From contig NZ_LBIA02000001.1 of the NCBI RefSeq assembly GCF_001006325.2, positions 310,001-374,000 on the forward strand: a stretch of DNA of 64,000 bases, written 5' to 3'. How positions within the stretch are numbered: position 1 is the first letter of the stretch; each line of letters begins with the position of its first letter. The notes beneath the pieces are model-generated. The model saw only the letters and a program-made list of their open reading frames with translations. It made no database searches and was not told where the DNA came from. The DNA comes from Afipia massiliensis. Lineage in GTDB: Bacteria > Pseudomonadota > Alphaproteobacteria > Rhizobiales > Xanthobacteraceae. Both the position numbers and the translations under genes were made by a program. Positions 55,703 through 63,450 of this stretch are shown here, piece by piece.

Positions 55703-56023
55703 CTACTCGGCGAGCAGAACCTCGACCCGATTGTCGATTTGCCGGACCTGATAAACCTTCACGTCGCAATCGACCGGCTCACACAACGCCTTTCCCGTCT
55801 TGACGTTAAACATGCCGCCGTGCAGCGGACATTCGACGACGTCGTCATCCAAAAAGCCATCCGTCAGTAACGCCATGCCATGCGTGCACAAATTGTCGGT
55901 GGCGAAAATCTCGCCATTTACTTTGTAGAGCGCGACCTGAAAATTGCCGACCTCAAAGGGAAGCATTCCCCCTTCGTCGATATCCGCGCTCTGACAAATC
56001 GCATGCCAACTATCGTCGCTCAT
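55703..56023 (-). CDS. Rieske [2Fe-2S] ferredoxin
   Basis: A 106-residue Rieske protein. The cluster ligands are in CTHGMALL (C-x-H) and CPLHGGMF (C-x2-H), spaced as in ferredoxins of aromatic ring dioxygenases (naphthalene/biphenyl type). It begins MSDDSWHAICQSADIDEGG; the frame is open to 56254 but those extra residues overlap the neighbouring gene and are unrelated to the family. It normally carries electrons to a terminal oxygenase, but no oxygenase alpha subunit is encoded in this window. Confidence 0.9.
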   Translation of the reverse strand: MSDDSWHAICQSADIDEGGMLPFEVGNFQVALYKVNGEIFATDNLCTHGMALLTDGFLDDDVVECPLHGGMFNVKTGKALCEPVDCDVKVYQVRQIDNRVEVLLAE

Positions 56024-56070
56024 CGTCTGCTCTTCTTCTGTATCTTGGAAAGGAATGCTGCTGCGGTCGG

Positions 56071-56484
56071 TTACATTTCGACGAAGACCGTTGCCTCTTC
56101 GACAACGACCGGAAATGTCTCCGCCTGAAGCTCGCGTTCGGCGACCGCAGTTTCGTTCTCGACGCACGTCTTGTACTGTTTCGTGAACATGCGCTCCGGA
56201 TCGCAATGCGACTTGCCTGTCTTCAGATCGAACTCCCATCCGTGCCAGGGACAACGGAGCATTTCGCCGGGCCGCGAGAGCTTGTAACAGCCGGGTGCTT
56301 TCGATTCCGGCAATCCAACGACAACCCCACGGCTGAGCTTTGCACCCTCATGCGGGCAACGATTGAGCAGCGCGAAGAAGTCACCACCCACGTTGAAAAC
56401 ACAGATTTCACGGCCGCGGATGTTCACGACCTTGTTGCTCCCCGGCGGGATTTCTTTCACGTAAGCGATACGATGTTTGGGCAT
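56071..56484 (-). CDS. Rieske [2Fe-2S] protein
   Basis: A 137-residue Rieske-domain protein with ligands in CPHEGAKLSRG and CPWHGWEFD, separated by an insertion (GLPESKAPGCYKLSRPGEM). It ends after a short C-terminal extension, without a catalytic mononuclear-iron domain, so it is an electron carrier or an isolated domain, not an oxygenase. It lies 1 base after the amidohydrolase stop and 47 bases before the ferredoxin gene, in the same operon. Confidence 0.88.
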   Translation of the reverse strand: MPKHRIAYVKEIPPGSNKVVNIRGREICVFNVGGDFFALLNRCPHEGAKLSRGVVVGLPESKAPGCYKLSRPGEMLRCPWHGWEFDLKTGKSHCDPERMFTKQYKTCVENETAVAERELQAETFPVVVEEATVFVEM

Positions 56485-56485
56485 G

Positions 56486-57589
56486 TCAGAACCGGTAGAA
56501 CTGTTCGGCGTTGTCGCGGCAAATTTGCCGGCGCTCTGCGGGCGTCAGCTTGATGCTGAAGGCGTATGCGGGATCATCCTGATCCCAATGCGGATAGTCG
56601 GTGGAGAACAGCAGCCGGTCCCAGCCGACCCAATCGAAGGTGCGGCGCAAGTCATCCGACCCGCCCGGTTCCTCCATCGGCTGGGTCGTGTACCAGAAAT
56701 TGCGCTTCACATAATATGACGGCGGATGATCCAGATGGGGTACTTCGCTGCGCATCCGCTCCCACAACCGATCCATACGCCAGACAAAGCTGGGCACCCA
56801 TGCGAAGCCGATTTCCACCAGCACAACCCTGAGCTTGGAGAAACGCTCGAACACGCCCTCGAGAACGAGGCTGCTCATGGTCGCCGGTCCGCCCATTGTG
56901 GTGGCGTAATGTTCCTCCATGTAAAATGACGGCCAGCCGCCTCCTGTCGATGCATGCCCACCGACGCCATAGGAGTGAATACCAAGCGGCAGGTTATGAG
57001 CTTCGGCCGCCTCATAGATCGGCCAGTAACGTTGCCGCCCAAGCGGTTCACTGCTACGCGGCGCCAACATGATCTGAACGAAACGCCGATCGCGCGCACA
57101 ACGCTCGATTTCCTTCACCGCGGCAACGGGATCGTCCTGCGAAACAACGAGTGTGCCACGCAGGCGCGCATCTTTGTCCAGCCATTCCGCCACCTGCCAA
57201 TCGTTGTGCGCCATCGCGAGCGCTTGCGCGTATCCCAAGTTGCGCTCGCTCCCGACGTTACCGAAGAGCGGGATGAGAATGCCGTTGATCACATTAAATG
57301 GATCGAGATGCTGCTCGCGCATGAAGTCGAGATCGGAGCCCGGCGGACCGCCGGATGGCGGCCAAGCATCGCGGCGGCAAATCAACGGCGCCGAACGTGG
57401 ATACTGCGTCGTGTTGATGAAGGGTTGCCGCAGATGCCCGCCGAACTGCTCGGAATGCTCCTGCCATCGCTTGGGCAAAAACGGGTACAGGCTCTTGCCG
57501 TTCTTCGGAAGCGGATGAATATCGCAGTCGATGATTCCGGCATCGGCTTTCTTGGCGACTCCCGCTTGAGGACTCTCGATAACTGTCAT
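56486..57589 (-). CDS. amidohydrolase-family (ACMSD-like) protein
   Basis: A protein of about 367 residues in amidohydrolase family 2. Metal-site elements are IIDCDIHPLP, PLGIHSYGVGG and LFSTDYPHWDQDDP; family members are hydrolases or non-oxidative decarboxylases of aromatic and ring-cleavage acids. The usual HxH is D-x-H here, as in a large uncharacterised subgroup. The ATG at 57589 follows GGGAGGTC; an ATG at 57622 adds residues overlapping the previous gene. The paralogue encoded directly upstream suggests two related steps or a heteromer. Confidence 0.85.
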   Translation of the reverse strand: MTVIESPQAGVAKKADAGIIDCDIHPLPKNGKSLYPFLPKRWQEHSEQFGGHLRQPFINTTQYPRSAPLICRRDAWPPSGGPPGSDLDFMREQHLDPFNVINGILIPLFGNVGSERNLGYAQALAMAHNDWQVAEWLDKDARLRGTLVVSQDDPVAAVKEIERCARDRRFVQIMLAPRSSEPLGRQRYWPIYEAAEAHNLPLGIHSYGVGGHASTGGGWPSFYMEEHYATTMGGPATMSSLVLEGVFERFSKLRVVLVEIGFAWVPSFVWRMDRLWERMRSEVPHLDHPPSYYVKRNFWYTTQPMEEPGGSDDLRRTFDWVGWDRLLFSTDYPHWDQDDPAYAFSIKLTPAERRQICRDNAEQFYRF

Positions 57590-57590
57590 G

Positions 57591-58643
57591 TTAGACCTCC
57601 CGCAGCCGAGCGTAGGTTTCAAATGGATTTTCCGTGCGAAGCTTCCGCATCAGATCCGGCTGCCCTTGCAGCGGCACGGCGTCAGTGCCGTCGAAATTCC
57701 AGCGGGGATAATCGGTTGAGAAAAGCAACATGTGCTCGCCGACCTGCTCGACCAACTCCCGAATCACTTGCGCATCCTTGGGACCGTCGAAGGGCTGCAG
57801 CGTCAGCCGTACATGCTCCGACACAATTTCTGTTGGCGACCTCTTGAGCCACGGGACTTCCATCCGCAGGCCGCGCCAGAGCTTGTCGATGCGCCACAGG
57901 AAGGACGGAAGCCATGTCACGCCGGAATCTATCAGCACGACCTTCAGCTTCGGATATTCTTCAAACACACCTTCGGTAATCAGGCTGAGCAGTTGCGTTT
58001 GCACACCGACGCTTTGTGCGACCTGATCTTCGATGTGATAGGAAGGCCATCCATTGGTCCATGGCGCGAACCGATAGGTGGTGCCGGAATGAATTCCGAC
58101 CGGAAAACCGTGGGCCTCCGCAGCCGCATAGATCGGCCACATGGCGCGACGACCGAGCGGCATGTCGCCCATGGCTATCATCGAAACCTGAACAAATCGC
58201 CGGTCGGATGCGAGCCGCTCGATTTCCAGCGCGGCCTTCTCCGGATGCTGCCAGGGCAGGATAATCGATCCACGCAGCCGTTCGTCCTTGCTCAGGAATT
58301 CCTCGGCAAGCCAGTCATTCATCGCACGACACAAAGCCACCGCTAGGTCTGCATTGTAGACAGCCTGAGCGCCATAAAGGCAGTTGCAGATGGCGATATC
58401 AGTGCCGAAGGGTTCTAGCGCCAGTCTCCGGACTGTCTGGACATCGCTGCTCGCCTTCCAGTCCGGCCGCAAGGCCGGACCGATGTTCGAGATGTCACTG
58501 GTCAACTCCAGACGATCGATTCCACGCGTCGTGACCTGCTCGCGCCAGTAGTCGTCGAGATACGGCATCAGCTTTGCCGTTGTCGGCAAGGTGACGTGAA
58601 CGTCACAATCGATTTTCTTCTCGGAGACCAGGGACTGAAGCAT
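57591..58643 (-). CDS. amidohydrolase-family (ACMSD-like) protein, paralogue
   Basis: A 350-residue amidohydrolase family 2 protein starting MLQSLVSEKKIDCDVHVTLPTTAKLMPYLDDYWREQ. The metal-site elements DCDVH, GIHSGTTY and LLFSTDYPRWNFDGTDAV align with those of its neighbour, as do the shared segments RRFVQV and KLKVVLIDSGVTWLPSFLWRIDKLW. The two genes are one base apart and clearly arose by duplication, although they have diverged strongly. The reaction is unknown; decarboxylation or amide hydrolysis of an aromatic intermediate is likely. Confidence 0.85.
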   Translation of the reverse strand: MLQSLVSEKKIDCDVHVTLPTTAKLMPYLDDYWREQVTTRGIDRLELTSDISNIGPALRPDWKASSDVQTVRRLALEPFGTDIAICNCLYGAQAVYNADLAVALCRAMNDWLAEEFLSKDERLRGSIILPWQHPEKAALEIERLASDRRFVQVSMIAMGDMPLGRRAMWPIYAAAEAHGFPVGIHSGTTYRFAPWTNGWPSYHIEDQVAQSVGVQTQLLSLITEGVFEEYPKLKVVLIDSGVTWLPSFLWRIDKLWRGLRMEVPWLKRSPTEIVSEHVRLTLQPFDGPKDAQVIRELVEQVGEHMLLFSTDYPRWNFDGTDAVPLQGQPDLMRKLRTENPFETYARLREV

Positions 58644-58680
58644 GAGCGTTCTTCCGATTCAAGATTGCAGGTGACAACGG

Positions 58681-59658
58681 TCAGTCAGCGCTGATGCCCG
58701 CAGCGCGGATGGTTGCTCCCCACTTATCGGTTTCCTTGCGAATAAACGCAGTGAACTCTTCAGGTGACGACCCGACGGGGTCTGCGGCCTGCTTCCTGAA
58801 CGCCTCCTGCACCGCCGGCGACTTGATCGCTTCTACGATCGAGCGATTCAGCTTCATGACAACATCCCGCGGAGTCCCGGCCGGCACCACGATGCCGGTC
58901 CAGCCCGTCGCCTCGTAATCCGGCAACCCGCTTTCGGCAATGGTCGGCACGTTAGGAAGCAGCGGAGAACGCTTTTTGCCTGTGACGGCCAGCGCGCGCA
59001 GCTTGTCGCCCTCGACAAGCGGCATGGTCGTAATCATGGAGTCAAACATCAACTGGACATGTCCGCCCATGAGATCGTTGAGCGCGGGCGCACTGCCCTT
59101 GTATGGAATGTGAGGCGCTTCGATGTTGGCCTGCTTGACAAACAGCTCGCCCGACAGATGCATCGACGTACCCATTCCACCGGATGCGCGATTGAGCTTG
59201 CCGGGATTTTTCTTGGCGTAATCGATCAGCTCCTTTACCGATTTCACCGGCAGGTCCAATGCGACGACAAGCATCAAGGGATATTGCACCACGAGCGAAA
59301 CCGGCTCGAAATCCTTGATCGGATCGAACGGCAGCTTCTTGAACAATGTCTGGTTGATCGCGTGCGTACCTGTTGTGGCGAACAAGAGCGTGTAGCCATC
59401 CGGCGCGCTTCTCGCGACAAACTCCGCGCCAAGATTGTTCCCAGCACCGGGCTTTGGCTCGACGATCACAGGATGGCCGAGCGATGCCTGCATCTTTTCC
59501 GCTAGCATTTGCGCGGTAATATGTGTGGGGCCACCAGCAGCGGCAGGTACGATGATCTTGATCGTCCGGCTCGGAAAATCATCGGCCAACACGGTTGAAG
59601 CCGCCATACAGGCCGCGCCGAGAGCCAAAACCTTCAACAAATTAATTGATCGCCGCAT
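58681..59658 (-). CDS. tripartite tricarboxylate transporter (Bug-type) binding protein
   Basis: A protein of about 325 residues in the TctC/Bug family. A signal peptide ends near STVLADDFP, followed by SRTIKIIVPAAAGGPTHITAQMLAEKMQ, PGAGNNLGAEFVARSAPDGYTLLF and GHVQLMFDSMITTMP. It binds small carboxylates in the periplasm for a TctAB-type permease, which is not encoded here. It is the first gene of the minus-strand catabolic operon, divergent from the IclR gene with paired operators between them. Confidence 0.9.
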   Translation of the reverse strand: MRRSINLLKVLALGAACMAASTVLADDFPSRTIKIIVPAAAGGPTHITAQMLAEKMQASLGHPVIVEPKPGAGNNLGAEFVARSAPDGYTLLFATTGTHAINQTLFKKLPFDPIKDFEPVSLVVQYPLMLVVALDLPVKSVKELIDYAKKNPGKLNRASGGMGTSMHLSGELFVKQANIEAPHIPYKGSAPALNDLMGGHVQLMFDSMITTMPLVEGDKLRALAVTGKKRSPLLPNVPTIAESGLPDYEATGWTGIVVPAGTPRDVVMKLNRSIVEAIKSPAVQEAFRKQAADPVGSSPEEFTAFIRKETDKWGATIRAAGISAD

Positions 59659-59677
59659 CGTTTTCCCCTCTTTCAAT

Positions 59678-59711
59678 GTTCGACTGTCGAACTTATTGTC
59701 GACTATCGAAC
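59678..59711. promoter_or_regulatory. tandem IclR-type operator
   Basis: A perfect palindrome GTTCGACTGTCGAAC (59678-59692) is followed 19 bases on by a related copy TGTCGACTATCGAAC (59697-59711; 12 of 15 positions the same). They lie between the divergent Bug-protein and iclR genes, about two helix turns apart, so the pair could control both directions. Confidence 0.68.
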
Positions 59712-59740
59712 AAAGCTAACTGCAGACGAGGGGTTTGGCA

Positions 59741-60553
59741 ATGACTGTACGCGTCAGCGATCCGTGGACAGACCTCTCGAAGTGGCCGGGCGGTAGCGAC
59801 ACCTTTGTCGAAGCCTTCGCGAAAGGCCTCGCCGTCATTTCGGCGTTCGGTGATCACCGCAAACTAACCCTCACCGAGGTCGCACGACGCGCGAATCTGC
59901 CGAGGGCAGGCGCGCGACGCTTGCTGTATACGCTGGTCACGCTCGGAATGGCGCGCCAGGAGGGTGACGACTTCATGCTGACCCCGCGCATTCTTCAGCT
60001 GGGCTTTTCGTATCTGTCATCACTGTCGCTGCGAGAGGTGGCGCAGCCCGTGATCGAGACGCTATCCCGCAAGGCCGATGAGGTCGTCGCCATCTCGGTG
60101 CTGGACGGCGCAGACGTCCTCTACATCGCACGCGCCGAAGTCACGAGCGTATTGCGACGGGGGTTGACCACCGGAAGTCGCATTCCGGCGTTCTGCACGT
60201 CGATGGGGCGCGTGTTACTCGCAGGGCTGCCAAAAGACGAATGCTCGGCGGTGCTCGCCAATTCGGAACGGCGTCAATGGACACGAACCACAGTGACCGA
60301 CGTTCGCAAGCTTGAACACGAAATCGAAAAGGTCCGCTCAGTGGGCTGGAGCATGGTGGTCGAAGAACTCGAACTTGGCGCGTACGGCATGGCTGTCCCG
60401 ATCTATGGCGCTAACGGCAGCACGATCGCCGCCATCAACCTGTCCACAAATCTGGCGCGTCATTCTCCAAAGGCGCTATTCAAGAAATTCATGCCCGCAC
60501 TAAAGGCCGCTGCCGACGATATCTCACAACACCTGATTGCATACGAGCAGTAG
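59741..60553 (+). CDS. IclR-family regulator (PcaR/PobR-like)
   Basis: A 270-residue IclR regulator. The N-terminal winged helix is EAFAKGLAVISAFGDHRKLTLTEVARRANLPRAGARRLLYTLVTLGMARQEGDDFMLTPRILQLGFSYL. The effector domain contains RIPAFCTSMGRVLLAGLP and GWSMVVEELELGAYGMAVPI. PcaR and PobR relatives respond to aromatic ring-cleavage acids, which fits the neighbouring ring-catabolic genes. The ATG at 59741 follows GAGGGG; a TTG at 59735 is less likely. Confidence 0.9.
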   Translation: MTVRVSDPWTDLSKWPGGSDTFVEAFAKGLAVISAFGDHRKLTLTEVARRANLPRAGARRLLYTLVTLGMARQEGDDFMLTPRILQLGFSYLSSLSLREVAQPVIETLSRKADEVVAISVLDGADVLYIARAEVTSVLRRGLTTGSRIPAFCTSMGRVLLAGLPKDECSAVLANSERRQWTRTTVTDVRKLEHEIEKVRSVGWSMVVEELELGAYGMAVPIYGANGSTIAAINLSTNLARHSPKALFKKFMPALKAAADDISQHLIAYEQ

Positions 60554-60611
60554 CGCTTCGCATAGGAAATAAGGAAAGGTCGCCATCCATAATCCGCGAC
60601 ACGATGGAGCT

Positions 60612-60945
60612 GGTCGAACAAATCGCGAGGTTTTTCGGGCACCGAAATATTTGTCCGCCTATGTCGACATTCTCAATATGCACCTCGCTGCAATAGGAAG
60701 AGAAGACCTACTCGATAGCGATGTCGATATCGGTACGCAGCTAGAGTCCGGCGTTTCTTCGCGGACCCTTACTCTCGCTGATCGAGCTTGGGCTATCGCG
60801 CGTCAGCGCGGTCGCGTTGTACGAAAAGATTGCGCGAGATGACCTCAACAAAGAGGATTGCATCGCTTGGGTGAAAGAACGCGACACTCAGTTTGAGGGC
60901 ATGGGCATTCCGGTCATCATCCTTCGGCGCCAAACTACTGCCTGA
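60612..60945 (+). pseudogene. frameshifted C-terminal fragment of a large gene (helicase-like?)
   Basis: The plus strand reads REVFRAPKYLSAYVDILNMH, then LAAIGREDLLDSDVDIGTQL, until about 60755. Coding sense continues in another frame as LLSLIELGLSRVSAVALYEK and IARDDLNKEDCIAWVKERDT, ending at a stop at 60943-60945. The latter resembles the C-terminal end of a large DEAD/DEAH helicase-type protein of rhizobia; the assignment is tentative. The frameshift and the missing 5' part mark it as dead. Confidence 0.5.
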
Positions 60946-60997
60946 AGGTAGTTCCGGCGCCACCACATCAACGTCCTGATGAAATTGGGAGACTTTG

Positions 60998-61099
60998 ATG
61001 GCTAAAAAGCCTGTTACCATCCCCATCACTTCAGCAAGAAGGGCGATACGGCTGCGTTCCTGCAGGCAATCCTTCACAAATATGATGTTGGAGACAAAG
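60998..61099 (+). pseudogene. DUF3223-type gene fragment, frameshifted and cut by IS30
   Basis: It starts MAKKPVTIP after a GGGAG site. A one-base shift then restores HFSKKGDTAAFLQAILHKYD, the usual DUF3223 sequence, and VGDKVS follows. The reading is cut off where the IS30 transposase remnant begins at about 61100. Confidence 0.5.
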
Positions 61100-61702
61100 T
61101 CAGCTTGTCATCACGTAGCGCGAATGGCGCTCGACAAGCGTCGCGACATAGCTGTTCCTGGATCCACCGATCAAGTCGCCCTCCCAATGGCCTCGGACCG
61201 CACGATCTTCAACAGAAGCCGGCCTTTCGCTGATGGACACAGCATTCTTTATCTGCCCGAGCCCGTTTCGTTTCAGGCTGGCATGTTTGGAGCGGCGGAT
61301 AGTGCGTTTCGCTCTCAGGTGCTCAAGCAGTTCTTTTTTCAGCACGCCGCGCGCCTGAATGAACAGGCTGCGATAGATCGTCTCGTGTGACACCTGCTTC
61401 TGAGGCTCCCCCGGATATCTGCGCTTGAGCCAGCCGGCAATTTGCTCCGGTGACCATTGCCGCCGCAGCCCGACCGATACTGTCCGCCTCAAGAACCGAC
61501 GGCAAGCCAGCTTGCAAAGCTTGGGACGTCGTGCCCGATCCCAGGCGGCTTGATCCGACCGAGCAGCCCGATAGCGGTCCGGTCCACCATTGCGATGGAC
61601 TTCACGGCTGATGGTCGATGCAGATCGTTTCAATTGGCGAGCAATTGAACGCAACGAACATTGCGCGCTGAGCGTTTCACCTTCGGTGAACCACAGGCGC
61701 GG
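61100..61702 (-). mobile_element. truncated IS30-family transposase
   Basis: The minus strand has the IS30 helix-turn-helix CSLRSIARQLKRSASTISREVHRNGG, the region QWSPEQIAGWLKRRYPG with SHETIYRSLF, and the start of the DDE domain RGHWEGDLIGGSRNSYVATLVERHSRYV. It ends there, losing the rest of the catalytic core (later Asp and Glu). The 5' end merges with the integrase fragment. No terminal inverted repeats were identified, so this is an inactive remnant. Confidence 0.82.
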
Positions 61703-61920
61703 GCCGTCAAGACCTCCTCCAATTTTGCATCGAGCAGGACCACCAGACGCCGCGCGAAATTGGGCTCTGGTGTTTGCGGGCTCAGGAACAGATGACGTTT
61801 ATGAAACCAGCTCGCGAGCGCGTTCGGAAGACGCCGTCGCCAGTAGTACATAGCTTTTCTTCGATAGAGATGAGTTGCGGCTGACACGATCGCTCCGTGT
61901 GAAGCAGTCATGTGTTGCAC
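61703..61920 (-). pseudogene. tyrosine recombinase N-terminal fragment (DUF6538-type)
   Basis: The minus strand reads HLYRRKAMYYWRRRLPNALA, then a stretch with HKRHLFLSPQTPEPNFARRL and VVLLDAKLEEVL, like the N-terminal DUF6538 domain of rhizobial integrases. The frame runs into the IS30 remnant and stops; the core-binding and catalytic domains are missing. Confidence 0.6.
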
Positions 61921-61981
61921 GCTGTGGCTCAGCGCCCCACCTAGGTCGATTATTCAATGTTTTCAGCGTGTTGCGTTTTAT

Positions 61982-62010
61982 TGGCTGGGGCGGGAGGATT
62001 CGAACCTCAG
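61982..62010 (-). repeat. tRNA 3'-end copy (probable attachment site)
   Basis: The minus strand reads CTGAGG-TTCGAATCC-TCCCGCCCCAGCCA: a T-arm with the invariant TTCGAAT loop, an acceptor 3' strand CGCCCCA, discriminator G and CCA. The acceptor and discriminator fit tRNA-Gln. The 5' two-thirds of a tRNA are not present upstream, so this is a fragment, most likely an att remnant left by the element whose integrase lies next to it. Confidence 0.6.
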
Positions 62011-62504
62011 CCGACAAGCATCTTAACCTTTTGTAATCACGCGCGATATGCACGCCTCACCGACGCCTGTGATACAGTGCTGTGATACGATTTACAAGCG
62101 ACGGCCGATCTCCGCAGCTCTACGTCTTCGTTCAAAAACCGCTCGGGCGGACTAAAGGCGAACCCGAGGAAACTTCGCTCGCGATCCTCGATTCTTTCGC
62201 GGACGCCATCGCGAAGCGCCTGCTGCAACTATCCACCAAGCGTGTCTAGAACGACCGCATCGCGTGAGGCCTATGACGAGAGGAGCGAGGGATCCACATT
62301 CCGACGCGCCCGCTCGGAAACCGGATCTTCGATCCGGTGGCTCCGATCCCAGACGTCACGCCGTCTCCGAAACGCGATCTGTTCCTGACGGACGTCGTCG
62401 AGGTCGTGAAGGAGGCGACGACGGAGGCCGGCGTGTTGCTGTCGTGAAGTCCGGCGATCGCTTTGATCGGCGATTCCCTTGGCTCTCTCGGCCAGGCCAG
62501 CAAG
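62011..62504. other. decayed DNA without a recognisable intact gene
   Basis: Two open plus-strand stretches resemble coding tails: one ending KRLLQLSTKRV at about 62249, and one ending VVEVVKEATTEAGVLLS at about 62447. Neither has a start codon or a family that I recognise. Long minus-strand frames here look like shadows. I see no RNA gene or repeat. Confidence 0.3.
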
Positions 62505-62967
62505 TCATCCGAGTTCATTTTTGAGGACTTCGATGCCCTTCCTCGGGCGCCTCAGTTTCGAAACTCTCGCCCTGCCACGTCCACTTGGCTGCGGGCTTAA
62601 TCGAGACCTCTGGGCCCGACTGACAATACGGAGCGTCTCCTGTTCCAGAAAGGTCGACCGTCGTTGCTCCAAGGCAACCATCTTGCCGACAATCGTCGTC
62701 ATGTCCGCAGCCGAGAAGGCTCGCAACGATTCGGTGAGGACGTTGCCGAGCGCGCCAAGACTCAAGCTGAGCGACATGGCGGAAGACTCATCTGGCGCTT
62801 CGACGATTGTCACGACGTCATACCATCCCTCCGTCCAGAAGATGTCCTTCACGGCCACTCCAAACGTCTTCGCCAATTGCTTGAAGGCATCTGCCCGCTT
62901 TGGGGACTCCTTAGCGTTGCGGATTCCTTGATCGGTGAACTTAGCAAGCGCGACATACGTTAACCAT
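62505..62967 (-). pseudogene. GYD-domain gene with early frameshift
   Basis: The coding sense TYVALAKFTDQGIRNAKESP, then KRADAFKQLAKTFGVAVKDIFWTEGWYDVVTIVEAPDE, matches the small GYD-domain family (about 100 aa). A good GAGGA site precedes an ATG at 62967, but that ATG is one base out of frame; removing one T from ATGGTTAACG would give MVTYVALAKF. No other start codon precedes the GYD frame. After the family end (IVGKM) the frame runs on for about 55 unrelated residues, so both ends are disturbed. Confidence 0.6.
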
Positions 62968-63262
62968 GGTCGTCCTCATTGGTTAGGACCCTGTGTAACC
63001 TGGCATGAGCGGCTCCATAAATCTCAGCATAGCACGGTTAGGGAGGTGCGAACTTCAGCGCCAAAATCCGAATAGTATCAATGGTGTTGTTATGAGGTCA
63101 TGAGCTCAGAGAATGTTGAAAAAATCCGTGAAATCAGAGCGTTATGCAAAAGGTACCGGCAAAAGGACGAAGCGAAAGAGATATTTTGAAAGGCACCCGC
63201 ACCTGCCACGAACAGCGTTCCATGGCTGTCTTTACGTCCAGCCCGCGCAAGAACAGTTGAAA
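62968..63262. other. short intergenic stretch
   Basis: No recognised gene. A 29-codon plus frame at 63100-63189 ([20 protein letters not shown]...) is hydrophilic and has only a poorly spaced GAGG site. I would not call it a gene without expression or conservation data. Confidence 0.25.
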
Positions 63263-63415
63263 CCTTCCAATGGAGGCGTATTTCTGGGATTGAATGGCAT
63301 TGTCATCAAGAGCCACGGAGGTTCCGACGCTGAGGTTTTCGCAGACGCCATCAATCTCGGTTACAAATTGGTGCCCCAAGAGTTGCACTCCGAAATCAAG
63401 CAGACAATAGCATCT
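63263..63415 (+). pseudogene. 3'-end fragment of plsX (phosphate acyltransferase)
   Basis: The plus strand reads [20 protein letters not shown], then [19 protein letters not shown], which is the C-terminal end of PlsX (GLxGIVxKSHGGxD motif). The N-terminal 300 residues are absent and unrelated sequence precedes it. The frame then runs into the next gene's start region. Confidence 0.65.
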
Positions 63416-63450
63416 GCGGTCAGACGGCGCGGCCACAAACGGAGGACGTT

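Noticed and set aside
61982-62010. A complete tRNA-Gln gene.
   Set aside because: Only the T-arm, acceptor 3' strand and CCA are present; no D-arm or anticodon arm precedes them.
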